From Planctomycetota bacterium (GTDB taxonomy: Bacteria; Planctomycetota; UBA1135; UBA2386), in assembly GCA_016716265.1 (NCBI GenBank), contig JADJWQ010000002.1, positions 85,001 to 149,000 on the forward strand: a stretch of 64,000 nt of DNA. The letters run 5' to 3'. Of the stretch, positions 44,112 through 51,967 are shown piece by piece. A program made the translations under genes and the position numbers. Below the pieces are notes generated by a model that saw only the letters and a list, made by a program, of their open reading frames with translations, did not search any database and was not told where the DNA came from. How positions within the stretch are numbered: position 1 is the stretch's first letter; each line of letters opens with the position of its first letter.

Positions 44112-44960
44112 ATGCCCATCAAGGTCTACAAGCCGACGTCGCCGGGCCGGAGGAACTCTTCGGTCCTCGACTTCTCGCACCTCACGAAGAAGCGGCCGGA
44201 GAAGAGCCTCGTCGAGCGTCTGCACCGCACCGCGGGGCGGAACAACCGTGGCCGGATCACCAGCCGCTTCCGCGGTGGTGGCGCCCGCAAGCTCTACCGG
44301 CTCGTCGATTTCAGGCGTCAGAAGGACGGCGTGCCGGCTCGCGTCGCGGCCCTGGAATACGATCCGAACCGCAACGCGGACATCGCGTTGCTCCACTACG
44401 TCGACGGCGAGAAGCGCTACATCCTCGCTGCGAAGGGCCTGCGGGTGGGTGCCCAGGTCGTCTCCGGGGAGCGGGTCGAGCCCGAGGTGGGCAACTGCAT
44501 GCCGCTCGCGAGCATCCCGCTCGGTCTGCAGGTCCACAACGTGGAGCTGCAGCCCGGTCGCGGCGGGCAGATCGCGCGGTCGGCTGGCATGTCGGCGCAG
44601 CTGCTCGCCCGCGACGGCGACTACGCGACGCTCGTGATGCCGTCGGGTGAGCTCCGCAAGGTGCACGTCCGTTGCCGTGCGACGATCGGTGAGGTCGGCA
44701 ACGCCGACTACCAGAACGTCCGCTGGGGCAAGGCCGGTCGGCGCAGGCACAAGGGTCGGCGGCCGCACAACCGCGGCACGTCGATGAACCCCGTCTCCCA
44801 CCCGATGGGCGGCGGCGAGGGGCGCACCGGTGGCGGCCGTCACCCGGTGTCGCCGTGGGGCCGCCCGACCAAGGGCGGCAAGACCCGCGCCGGCAAGGCG
44901 CGCTCGAACCAGTACATCCTCCGCCGTCGCAAGCCTGGCAAGCACAGCGCGCAGGGCTGA
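44112..44960 (+). CDS. rplB: 50S ribosomal protein L2
   Basis: Peptidyl-transferase-region protein. 282 aa. SGRNNxGRI-type (GRNNRGRITSRFRGGG) and the SH3-like core are conserved. The C-terminal loop reads MNPVSHPMGGGEGRTGGG, where most bacteria have NPVDHPHGGGEG. The functionally important His (E. coli His229) is kept, but the preceding Asp is Ser. Met in place of the second His is known in other phyla. 12 bp after rplW. Confidence 0.97.
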   Translation: MPIKVYKPTSPGRRNSSVLDFSHLTKKRPEKSLVERLHRTAGRNNRGRITSRFRGGGARKLYRLVDFRRQKDGVPARVAALEYDPNRNADIALLHYVDGEKRYILAAKGLRVGAQVVSGERVEPEVGNCMPLASIPLGLQVHNVELQPGRGGQIARSAGMSAQLLARDGDYATLVMPSGELRKVHVRCRATIGEVGNADYQNVRWGKAGRRRHKGRRPHNRGTSMNPVSHPMGGGEGRTGGGRHPVSPWGRPTKGGKTRAGKARSNQYILRRRKPGKHSAQG

Positions 44961-44991
44961 TCCATCGAGGCGACGAGCCATCGAGGCGACG
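44960..44991. repeat. Tandem duplication, 16 bp x 2, after rplB
   Basis: Two exact copies of CCATCGAGGCGACGAG starting on the last base of the rplB stop codon, followed by a decayed third (CCATCGAAG). Part of the 144-bp rplB-rpsS spacer. Confidence 0.85.
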
Positions 44992-45105
44992 AGCCGAAAC
45001 CATCGAAGCATAGACGACGAGCTACCACGCCGGCCGAGTGCCGCCTGAGTGCGGGACGAGCCGGCAGGCTCGACAGCGAACGAACCAGGTCACCGAGGAA
45101 GATCG

Positions 45106-45372
45106 ATGAGTCGCAGTGTCAAGAAGGGTCCCTACGTCGACCTCAAGCTGATCGACAAGGTGGACGCCATGAACGAGAGCGGCAAGCGTGCGCCGCTCAA
45201 GACCTGGGCGCGCGCCTGCACGATCGTCCCCGAGTTCGTCGGGCACACCTTCCTCGTCCACAACGGCCGAGCCCACGTGAAGGTCTACGTGACCGAGGAC
45301 ATGGTGGGCCACAAGCTGGGCGAGTTCGCTCCGACTCGCACGTTCCGCGGCCACACCCGGAAGGAGAAGTGA
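45106..45372 (+). CDS. rpsS: 30S ribosomal protein S19
   Basis: Head protein that contacts S13 and 16S rRNA. 88 aa. SRSVKKGPYVDLKL, TWARACTIVPEFVGHTFLVHNG and HKLGEFAPTRTFRGHT are conserved. GAGGAAG precedes the ATG. Confidence 0.98.
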   Translation: MSRSVKKGPYVDLKLIDKVDAMNESGKRAPLKTWARACTIVPEFVGHTFLVHNGRAHVKVYVTEDMVGHKLGEFAPTRTFRGHTRKEK

Positions 45373-45397
45373 CCGGGCTGGCCCGGGAGGTTCCATC

Positions 45398-45805
45398 ATG
45401 ACCGCCGTCTTCCGCGCGTCTCATCGCTACGCCCGCATCGCGGCTCGCAAGGCCCAGCCGATCATGAACATGATCCGCGGTCTGTCGGCCGGTTCGGCGC
45501 TCGACACACTCGCCAACGACAATCACCGCGCGTCGTCGATGATCCACAAGGTCGTCGCGTCGGCCGTCGCGAACGCGATGCAGGACCCGGCGGTGAGGGC
45601 CAATCGGTTGGTCGTCGAGCGCGCGTTCGTCCAGGAAGGCCCGCTGCTGTTCGGTCGCATGCGCTTCCGCCCCGCCTCGATGGGGCGCGCCACGCCGATC
45701 CGCCGACGGACCTGCCACCTGCACGTGCAGCTCGTCGACCCGGGCGAAGTCCGGGTGAGCGCGAGCGATCGTGTGGATGCCGAGCCGGCATCGTCGGAGA
45801 GCTGA
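45398..45805 (+). CDS. rplV: 50S ribosomal protein L22
   Basis: Tunnel-lining protein. 135 aa, a little longer than E. coli L22 at the C terminus. ARIAARKAQPIMNMIRG, NRLVVERAFVQEGP and the tunnel hairpin FRPASMGRATPIRRRTCHL are present. GGGAGG lies before the ATG. Confidence 0.97.
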   Translation: MTAVFRASHRYARIAARKAQPIMNMIRGLSAGSALDTLANDNHRASSMIHKVVASAVANAMQDPAVRANRLVVERAFVQEGPLLFGRMRFRPASMGRATPIRRRTCHLHVQLVDPGEVRVSASDRVDAEPASSES

Positions 45806-45837
45806 GCGCGCCGGACCAGCCACCAGAGACTCGACCC

Positions 45838-46524
45838 ATGGGACAGAAGGTTCACCCGATCGGATTCCGCTGCGCGATCACCGAGCCCTGGCGCTCACGT
45901 TGGTACGCGTCGCGCAAGGACTTCCCGCGCTTCCTGGTCCAGGACCAGAAGATCCGCCGGCACATCATGAAGGAGTGGGCGTTCGCGGCCATTCCGCGCG
46001 TCGAGATCGAGCGGACCGGGGAGCTGGTCACGGTGTTCATCCACACCGCGCGTCCCGGCGTGCTGATCGGCAAGAAGGGCGCGAAGGTCGATCAGTTCCG
46101 CGCCGAGCTCGAGAAGATCACCGGCTCGCCGGTGCGCCTGAAGATCCTCGAGATCCACCGCCCGGAGCTGGAGTCCAGGCTCGTCGCCGAGCAGGTCTCC
46201 GAGATGCTCGCGAAGCGCATGAACTACCGGCGCGTGCTGAAGAAGGCCGCCGACCAGGCGCTCGCCGCGGGTGCGCAGGGCGTGAAGATCATGGTGTCGG
46301 GCCGGCTGAATGGTGCCGAGATGGCGCGCGTCGGCAAGATCAGCAAGGGGCGGGTGCCGTGCACGACGCTGCGCGCGAAGCTCGACTACGCCCAGATCTT
46401 CGCTCCGACCAAGGCCGGCGCCATCGGCGTCAAGGTCTGGATCTTCAAGGGGGAGTACGGACCGGGCGAGACGACCGCCGGCCTGCTGCCCGTCGAGCGT
46501 CCGGACCGCAATCCGAACAACTGA
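45838..46524 (+). CDS. rpsC: 30S ribosomal protein S3
   Basis: mRNA-entry protein. 228 aa. MGQKVHPIGFRCAI opens it; the KH domain GxxG loop is VLIGKKGAKV; the C-terminal half has GVKIMVSGRLNGAEMAR and IGVKVWIFKGEYGPGE. The final residues before the stop take part in a short tandem repeat. Confidence 0.98.
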   Translation: MGQKVHPIGFRCAITEPWRSRWYASRKDFPRFLVQDQKIRRHIMKEWAFAAIPRVEIERTGELVTVFIHTARPGVLIGKKGAKVDQFRAELEKITGSPVRLKILEIHRPELESRLVAEQVSEMLAKRMNYRRVLKKAADQALAAGAQGVKIMVSGRLNGAEMARVGKISKGRVPCTTLRAKLDYAQIFAPTKAGAIGVKVWIFKGEYGPGETTAGLLPVERPDRNPNN

Positions 46525-46553
46525 TCCCCGAACAACTGATCCCCGAACGGCTG
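46511..46553. repeat. Tandem repeat, about 15 bp x 3, spanning the rpsC stop codon
   Basis: Copies of ATCCCCGAACAACTG, the first shortened by 2 bp and containing the end of rpsC (AACAACTGA). The array therefore starts in coding sequence and continues into the spacer towards rplP. Confidence 0.88.
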
Positions 46554-46575
46554 ATCGTCCACAGGAGAACCAACC

Positions 46576-46986
46576 ATGTTGATGCCCAAGCGAGTCAAGT
46601 GGCGCAAGCAATCGCGCGGCGTGATCCGCGGTCGCGCCAGCCGTGGGCACACGGTCGCGTTCGGTGAGTTCGGCCTGCAGGCATTGGAGCCCGGCTGGGT
46701 CAAGTCGCGCACGATCGAGGCTGCTCGTATCGCGTGCTCGCGCGGCGCTCCCGAGGCGAAGATCTGGATCCGCATCTTCCCGCACAAGTCGGTCACCTCG
46801 ACGCCCGCCGAGACGCGTCAGGGCACCGGCAAGGGCGACATCGAGTACTGGACCGCGGTGGTGAAGCCCGGCACGGTCCTGTTCGAGATCGGTGGCGTCA
46901 CGGAGGACGTCGCGCGCCAGGCGTTCAATCGCGTCGCGCACAAGCTGCCGGTCAAGGTCCGCATGATCAGCCGGAGGCACCTGTGA
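46576..46986 (+). CDS. rplP: 50S ribosomal protein L16
   Basis: Organises the A site of the large subunit. 136 aa. MLMPKRVKWRKQSRG, GFGLQAL-like (GEFGLQALEPGWV), IRIFPHKSVTSTPAETRQGTGKG and VRMISRRHL are conserved. CAGGAGAA precedes the ATG. Its stop overlaps rpmC. Confidence 0.98.
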   Translation: MLMPKRVKWRKQSRGVIRGRASRGHTVAFGEFGLQALEPGWVKSRTIEAARIACSRGAPEAKIWIRIFPHKSVTSTPAETRQGTGKGDIEYWTAVVKPGTVLFEIGGVTEDVARQAFNRVAHKLPVKVRMISRRHL

Positions 46987-47198
46987 AGCTGTCGGAGATT
47001 CGAGGCAAGGACTCGCGCGAGCTGCGGCTCGACGCCCAGGGTCTTCACAAGGAGCTCTTCGAGCTGCGGTTCCGCGCCGCGTCCGAGGAGGTCGCGAAGA
47101 CGTCGCGGTTCCGCGAGATCCGCCGCGCGATCGCGCGGATCAACACGGTCCTGCGCGAGCGCGAGCTCGCGGCGATCCGCGGTGACGGGAACAACTGA
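46983..47198 (+). CDS. rpmC: 50S ribosomal protein L29
   Basis: Small exit-tunnel-rim protein. 71 aa. Helical hairpin with LRLDAQGLHKELFELRFRAASEE and the basic IRRAIARINTVLRER. The GTG start at 46983 overlaps the rplP stop (GTGA), which decides the start. Confidence 0.96.
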   Translation: MKLSEIRGKDSRELRLDAQGLHKELFELRFRAASEEVAKTSRFREIRRAIARINTVLRERELAAIRGDGNN

Positions 47199-47212
47199 GG
47201 AGCTGACCTGAG

Positions 47213-47551
47213 ATGTCGGAAGGCCAGATGTCGGAAGGCATGACGCAAGCGGCACGGAACGCGAACCCGAGTGACGGACAGCCCAGCGGCGACAGCCGCG
47301 GTCGGCGCCGTGTGCTCGTGGGAACCGTCACGTCCGACCGCATGGAGAAGACCATCACGGTCGAGATCAGCCGCCTCGTTCGGCACCCGCTCTACGAGAA
47401 GTTCGTGCGGCGCCGGACGCGCGTGCACGCCCACGACGAGAACAACGAGGCGCGGATCGGCGACACCGTGGAGGTCGTCGAGTCGCGGCCGTTGTCGAAG
47501 CTGAAGCGCTTCCGACTCCTGCGCGTCGCCGCGCGGGCCGTTCAGGATTGA
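47213..47551 (+). CDS. rpsQ: 30S ribosomal protein S17
   Basis: Primary 16S-binding protein. 112 aa; the S17 fold (RRVLVGTVTSDRMEKTITVEI, KFVRRRTRVHAHDE, IGDTVEVVESRPLSKLKRFRL) begins near residue 32. The N-terminal extension contains a duplicated start: ATGTCGGAAGGCCAG is followed at once by ATGTCGGAAGGC and a third ATG. The true start could be any of the three. GAGGAG lies upstream of the first. Confidence 0.94.
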   Translation: MSEGQMSEGMTQAARNANPSDGQPSGDSRGRRRVLVGTVTSDRMEKTITVEISRLVRHPLYEKFVRRRTRVHAHDENNEARIGDTVEVVESRPLSKLKRFRLLRVAARAVQD

Positions 47552-47619
47552 CTTTCAGGTCTGACATCGTGATCTCCGCGAACGGCACGCGGCGGAACTT
47601 CGAGCCGCAGCTCACCCAG

Positions 47620-47664
47620 CCGCAGGCAACCCACCCGCAGCCAACCCACCCGCAGCCAACCCAC
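47620..47664. repeat. Tandem repeat, 15 bp x 3, in the rpsQ-rplN spacer
   Basis: Unit CCGCAGCCAACCCAC, first copy with one change. It lies in a 211-bp spacer where these genes normally almost touch. No gene is present in the spacer. Confidence 0.92.
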
Positions 47665-47762
47665 CCGCGGTTCGCCAAACGCTAGATCGCCAACCCAACT
47701 CCGAGCCGAGACCGAACACGCGAGCGATACCGCGGAGCGGAGACGGCTGAAGGCAGGCACGC

Positions 47763-48131
47763 ATGATCCAGGAACAGACGATGCTCGACGTCGCCGACAA
47801 CAGCGGCGCGAAGCAGGCGATGTGCATCAAGGTGCTCGGCGGTAGCCGGCGCCGTTACGCCTCGCTCGGCGACGTGATCGTGGCGAGCGTCAAGAAGGCG
47901 CTGCCGAACGGCGAGGTCAAGGCCGGTCAGGTCGTGCGCGGCGTGATCGTGCGGACCTCGAAGCAGGTCCGGCGCAACGACGGCAGCTACATCCGCTTCG
48001 ACAAGAACGCGCTCGTCATCATCGACAAGGACAACAACCCGCGCGGCACGCGCATCTTCGGTGCCGTCGCGCGCGAGCTGCGCGAGCGGAACTTCATGAA
48101 GATCGTGTCGCTCGCGGAGGAGGTCATCTGA
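47763..48131 (+). CDS. rplN: 50S ribosomal protein L14
   Basis: Subunit-bridge protein. 122 aa, standard. MIQEQTMLDVADNSGAKQ, RRRYASLGDVIVASVK, KAGQVVRGVIVRT and GTRIFGAVARELRERNFMKI are conserved. The stop shares a base with the rplX start (TGATG). Confidence 0.98.
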   Translation: MIQEQTMLDVADNSGAKQAMCIKVLGGSRRRYASLGDVIVASVKKALPNGEVKAGQVVRGVIVRTSKQVRRNDGSYIRFDKNALVIIDKDNNPRGTRIFGAVARELRERNFMKIVSLAEEVI

Positions 48132-48496
48132 TGGCAGCCCGCAAGGCCACGCCGACGGCGCCGAAGACCGGCGGCCGGACGCGACTCCACGTCAAGAAGG
48201 GCGACAAGGTCGTCGTGATCGCGGGCTCGTGGAAGAGCTCCGAGCCGCGCCAGGTCCTGAAGGTCGATGCCGCGCGGCAGCGCGTCGTCGTCGAAGGTGT
48301 CAACATGCGCTGGAAGCACGAGCGCCGGTCGCAGCAGAACCCCGAGGGTGGCCGCATCCAGAAGGAGTTCCCGATCGCGGTGAGCAACGTGCTGCTCTAC
48401 AGCGAGAAGGCCGGCAAGGGGGTGCGTACGCGCATCGAGCTGGTCGACGGCAAGCGGGTCCGCGTTGGCGTCCCGTGCGGCACGAAGTTCGACTGA
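48131..48496 (+). CDS. rplX: 50S ribosomal protein L24
   Basis: Assembly-initiator protein. 121 aa. KOW motif KKGDKVVVIAGSWKSSEP, then VVVEGVNMRWKHERRSQQNPEGG and EFPIAVSNVLLYS. A short Ala/Thr-rich N-terminal extension precedes the KOW domain. Confidence 0.97.
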   Translation: MAARKATPTAPKTGGRTRLHVKKGDKVVVIAGSWKSSEPRQVLKVDAARQRVVVEGVNMRWKHERRSQQNPEGGRIQKEFPIAVSNVLLYSEKAGKGVRTRIELVDGKRVRVGVPCGTKFD

Positions 48497-48506
48497 CTCG
48501 CGGTCG

Positions 48507-48534
48507 CCACACCGAACCCGCCACACCGAACCCG
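48507..48534. repeat. Tandem duplication, 14 bp x 2, after rplX
   Basis: Two exact copies of CCACACCGAACCCG beginning 10 bp after the rplX stop, in a 146-bp spacer before rplE. Confidence 0.85.
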
Positions 48535-48642
48535 GCTCTCCGATCCCGGCTGCGCCCGACTCCGCACGGCGCAGCCACCTGAACCGAACCGAATCTCCCC
48601 GAGCGCGGCGAAGGCCGAGCCAGAACCGCCAGGAACGTCGTC

Positions 48643-49209
48643 ATGAGTGCCACCGAAGCTCCCGAGCGCGTGACCCCGCGCATGCTCGTGAAGTACCGCG
48701 AGGAGGTCGTCCCCGGACTCCGCGAGCAGTTCGGCTACAAGAACCCGATGCAGGTGCCTCGGTTGACGAAGATCGTCGTCAACATGGGGCTCGGCAAGGC
48801 AGTCGAGAACAAGGCGCGCATCGAGCACGCCCAGCGCGAGATCGCTTCGATCACCGGACAGAAGCCGACCGTCCGGCTGTCGCGCGTGGCGATCGCGGGG
48901 TTCAAGATCCGCGAGGGCTACCCGGTCGGCTGCGCCGTCACGCTGCGCGGGTCCCGCATGTGGGAGTTCTTCGATCGGTTCGTGTCGGTCGCCGTGCCGC
49001 GTATCCGCGACTTCCGCGGCTTCGCGCGCAAGCTCGACGGCCGCGGCAACTACAGCGTCGGCCTCTCCGAGCAGTCGATCTTCCCGGAGATCAGCCTGGA
49101 TCGCATCGAGTTCGTGCAGGGCATGCACGTGACGTTCGTGACCACCGCGAGGAACGACGAGGAGGGCTTCGCCCTGCTCGAGCGCCTCGGGTTCCCGTTC
49201 CGTAAGTGA
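48643..49209 (+). CDS. rplE: 50S ribosomal protein L5
   Basis: Binds 5S rRNA and the P-site tRNA. 188 aa. NPMQVPRLTKIVVNMGLGKA, ITGQKPTVRLSRVAIAGFKIREG, RDFRGFARKLDGRGNYSVGLSEQSIFPEI and HVTFVTTARNDEEGFALLE are typical. rpsN (S14) should follow but does not. Confidence 0.98.
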   Translation: MSATEAPERVTPRMLVKYREEVVPGLREQFGYKNPMQVPRLTKIVVNMGLGKAVENKARIEHAQREIASITGQKPTVRLSRVAIAGFKIREGYPVGCAVTLRGSRMWEFFDRFVSVAVPRIRDFRGFARKLDGRGNYSVGLSEQSIFPEISLDRIEFVQGMHVTFVTTARNDEEGFALLERLGFPFRK

Positions 49210-49259
49210 CCCGCCGCAAGTGACCCGCCGCAAGTGACCCGCCGCAAGTGACCCGCCGC
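49204..49259. repeat. Tandem repeat, 14 bp x 4, starting at the rplE stop codon
   Basis: Unit AAGTGACCCGCCGC. The first copy contains the last codon and the TGA of rplE; three more follow, then a decayed one. The spacer to rpsH (49210-49356) is where rpsN (S14) is normally found, and it is too short to hold it. Confidence 0.95.
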
Positions 49260-49356
49260 ACGTGACCCGCGCGCCAGACCCATCGACGGACCAGCCACCG
49301 GCGCCGCGCTGGTGGCGACGTGGTTCGAAGCACACCGAATTCGGAATCCTCCTGCC

Positions 49357-49752
49357 ATGATGACCGACCCGATCGCGGATCTGCTGACGCGCATCCGCAA
49401 CGCACTCCGCAACAAGTCACCGAGCTGCAGCATGCCCGGCAGCGGCATGAAGGTCCGTGTGCTCGACGTCTTGAAGCGCGAAGGCTTCATCCTCGGCTAC
49501 GAGGTGCATTCCGACGGTCCGCGCAGCCTGATCGACGTGCAGCTCAAGTACGGTCCCGACGGCGAGCAGGTCGTCAGCGGCCTGAAGCGCGTCAGCAGTC
49601 CGGGCTGCCGCCGCTACCGCGGGGTGGACGACCTGCCGCGCGTGCGGGGCGGTTTGGGTATCGCGATCGTCTCGACGAACGCCGGGGTGCTGTCCGATCG
49701 CGAGTGTCGCGAGAAGCGCGTCGGCGGTGAGGTGCTCTGCACGGTGGAGTGA
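49357..49752 (+). CDS. rpsH: 30S ribosomal protein S8
   Basis: Central-domain 16S-binding protein. 131 aa. MTDPIADLLTRIRNALRN at the start, FILGYEV in the middle, and GLGIAIVSTNAGVLSDRECREKRVGGEVLCTV at the end, which is the family signature. Two ATG codons are adjacent at the start; either may be used. Confidence 0.98.
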   Translation: MMTDPIADLLTRIRNALRNKSPSCSMPGSGMKVRVLDVLKREGFILGYEVHSDGPRSLIDVQLKYGPDGEQVVSGLKRVSSPGCRRYRGVDDLPRVRGGLGIAIVSTNAGVLSDRECREKRVGGEVLCTVE

Positions 49753-49791
49753 CGGCAGGCAGCAGGACCGGAAGCAGCGAGGGCAGCGAAC

Positions 49792-50337
49792 ATGTCGCGT
49801 ATTGGAAATCAGCCGATCACCGTGCCGTCGAACGTCGACGTGAAGGTCGCCGGCAAGGAAGTCGCGGTGAAGGGCCCGAAGGGCGAGCTGAAGCTCTGGG
49901 TGCGGCGCGAGATCGACGTCGAGCTCGAGAACCGCACGCTACGCGTGCGGAACAACCGACCGGAGCGCGACCGGAACGCCCGCGCCTACCACGGGCTGAC
50001 CCGCGCGTTGCTCAACAACATGGTCGTCGGCGTGACCCAGGGCTATCAGAAGAAGCTCGAGATCACCGGCGTCGGCTACGGGGTCAAGCAGACCGGCGCG
50101 TCCCTGACCTTCACGCTCGGCTACGCGAACGAGATCGTGCTGCCGATCCCCAAGGGGCTGGAGGTCAAGTGCGCCAGCGCGACGGCGATCGAGATCACGG
50201 GTGCGGACAAGCAGATGGTCGGTGAGTTCGCCGCCCGGATCCGCAAGCTCCGCCCGCCGGAGCCGTACAAGGGCAAGGGCGTGAAGTACGAGGGCGAGGT
50301 CATCCGCCGCAAGGCCGGCAAGGCGTTCGGCTCCTGA
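49792..50337 (+). CDS. rplF: 50S ribosomal protein L6
   Basis: Located near the factor-binding site. 181 aa. SRIGNQPITVPSNVDVKVAGKEV, KGPKGEL, LEITGVGYGVKQTGASLTFTLGY and the C-terminal signature RPPEPYKGKGVKYEGEVIRRKAGKA are present. Confidence 0.98.
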   Translation: MSRIGNQPITVPSNVDVKVAGKEVAVKGPKGELKLWVRREIDVELENRTLRVRNNRPERDRNARAYHGLTRALLNNMVVGVTQGYQKKLEITGVGYGVKQTGASLTFTLGYANEIVLPIPKGLEVKCASATAIEITGADKQMVGEFAARIRKLRPPEPYKGKGVKYEGEVIRRKAGKAFGS

Positions 50338-50432
50338 CGCAGGGCGCCGCAGCTGCACACTGCGAACCCACACTGCGCACCCTCACTGCGAACGACACAC
50401 CGTAGGAACAGCGAAGGCCGAGGACTCAGACG

Positions 50433-50819
50433 ATGGTTCGAGCGACGAAGCGGAAGCAGGCGATGCGTCAGCGGAAGACGCTGCGCACCCGGCAGCGCGT
50501 CCGGCAGGGCAGCGCGCGTCCGGGCAACCCGAGGCCACGGCTGTCCGTGTTCCGAAGCCTCACCAACATCTACGGCCAGGTCATCGACGACGCGTCGGGC
50601 CGCACGCTCGCGGCGGCGTCGTCACTCGACAAGGAGCTCCGGGAGCAGCTCGGCGGCGCGCGCAAGACCGATGCGGCGGCCCGCGTCGGTGAGCTGCTCG
50701 CCCAGCGCGCGCGCGCGGCCGGCGTGACGAAGGTCGTGTTCGATCGCGGCCGCTACAAGTATCACGGCCGGGTCAAGGCCCTGGCCGAGGCGGCCCGGTC
50801 CGGAGGTCTGGAATTCTGA
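50433..50819 (+). CDS. rplR: 50S ribosomal protein L18
   Basis: 5S rRNA-binding protein. 128 aa. An N-terminal basic arm (RQRKTLRTRQRVRQG) precedes RPRLSVFRSLTNIYGQVIDD and VVFDRGRYKYHGRVKALAEAARSGGLEF. Confidence 0.97.
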   Translation: MVRATKRKQAMRQRKTLRTRQRVRQGSARPGNPRPRLSVFRSLTNIYGQVIDDASGRTLAAASSLDKELREQLGGARKTDAAARVGELLAQRARAAGVTKVVFDRGRYKYHGRVKALAEAARSGGLEF

Positions 50820-50855
50820 CGCAGCGGGCACGGTCCTCCGCGCAGGAATAGTCTC

Positions 50856-51371
50856 ATGGCGAAGCCCAAGTACTCCTGGATCCCCATCAACGACGCGTTG
50901 ATGGTCGAGGATCTCCGCGACGACGTCGTCGCGATCAATCGATCCGCGTCGGTCGTCAAGGGCGGGCGCCGGTTCTCGTTCAGCGCGCTCGCGGTGGTCG
51001 GCAATGGCGACGGCTTCGTCGGCATCGGCTACGGCAAGGCGAAGGAAGTTCCGGCGGCCGTCGAGAAGGCCGTGAAGGACGCGCGCAAGCACCTGATGCA
51101 CGTGCTCCGCGAGGGCACGACGATCCCGCACCAGGTCGAGGCCGTCTTCTGCTCGTCGCGGGTGCGCCTCGTCCCGGCCAGCCCGGGCACCGGCATCATC
51201 GCCGGCAAGTCCGTGCGCAAGGTGCTGGAGATGGCCGGCATCCACGACATCCTGACGAAGGTCTACGGATCGCCGAACCCGCTCAACGTGGTGAAGGCGA
51301 CGGTGGCCGCACTGTCGCTGATCCGCGATCGGAAGCAGGTCGCCGAGCTGCGAGGAGTGGAGATCGCATGA
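50856..51371 (+). CDS. rpsE: 30S ribosomal protein S5
   Basis: Accuracy protein of the small subunit. 171 aa. VVAINRSASVVKGGRRFSFSALAVVG, GFVGIGYGKAKEVPAAVEKA and RLVPASPGTGIIAGKSVRKVLEMAGIHD are conserved. Its stop overlaps the rplO start (ATGA); rpmD (L30), often between them, is absent. Confidence 0.98.
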   Translation: MAKPKYSWIPINDALMVEDLRDDVVAINRSASVVKGGRRFSFSALAVVGNGDGFVGIGYGKAKEVPAAVEKAVKDARKHLMHVLREGTTIPHQVEAVFCSSRVRLVPASPGTGIIAGKSVRKVLEMAGIHDILTKVYGSPNPLNVVKATVAALSLIRDRKQVAELRGVEIA

Positions 51372-51877
51372 ACCTCGAGGAAGCGAAGGCTCTCGGAATC
51401 GCCTACGGCTCGCGCAAGCGGGTCGGCCGCGGCATCGGTAGCGGGCTCGGCAAGACGTCGGGCCGCGGCCACAAGGGCGCCAAGGCGCGCTCCGGCTGGT
51501 CGTTCCGCTCCGGCTGGGAAGGCGGTCAGATGCCGCTGTTCCGGCGCGTGCCGAAGCGTGGCTTCAACAACAAGATCTTCCGCCGCTACTTCACCTGCAT
51601 CAACGTTCGCGACCTGGAGGCGTTCGTCGACGGGGACACGGTGGACCTCGAGGCGGCGCTCGCGAAGGGCCTGTGCTCGCGCGAGAAGCACACCGACCTG
51701 TTCAAGATCCTCGGCGAGGGCGAGGTCACGCGGAAGCTGAGCGTGCGTGTGCACGCGATCACCCGCTCGGCGCGCGAGAAGATCGAGGCGGCCGGTGGCT
51801 CCGTAGAGGTCATCCCGCCGCGGCAGAATCGCCCGAAGTTCGTGAAGAAGGGCGGCACCGTGCCGGCCGGCGACTGA
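51368..51877 (+). CDS. rplO: 50S ribosomal protein L15
   Basis: Late-assembly large-subunit protein. 169 aa, somewhat long. The glycine-rich core KRVGRGIGSGLGKTSGRGHKG and FRSGWEGGQMPLFRRVPKRGF are diagnostic. Coupled to rpsE. Confidence 0.97.
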   Translation: MNLEEAKALGIAYGSRKRVGRGIGSGLGKTSGRGHKGAKARSGWSFRSGWEGGQMPLFRRVPKRGFNNKIFRRYFTCINVRDLEAFVDGDTVDLEAALAKGLCSREKHTDLFKILGEGEVTRKLSVRVHAITRSAREKIEAAGGSVEVIPPRQNRPKFVKKGGTVPAGD

Positions 51878-51967
51878 CCGGATCGGTCGAAGTGAGAATC
51901 CGCCCGACAGCGTGGAGCGCGTGACGTCCTCCAGTCGCAGGCAAACCGCCACCGGACGAGCAAACCG

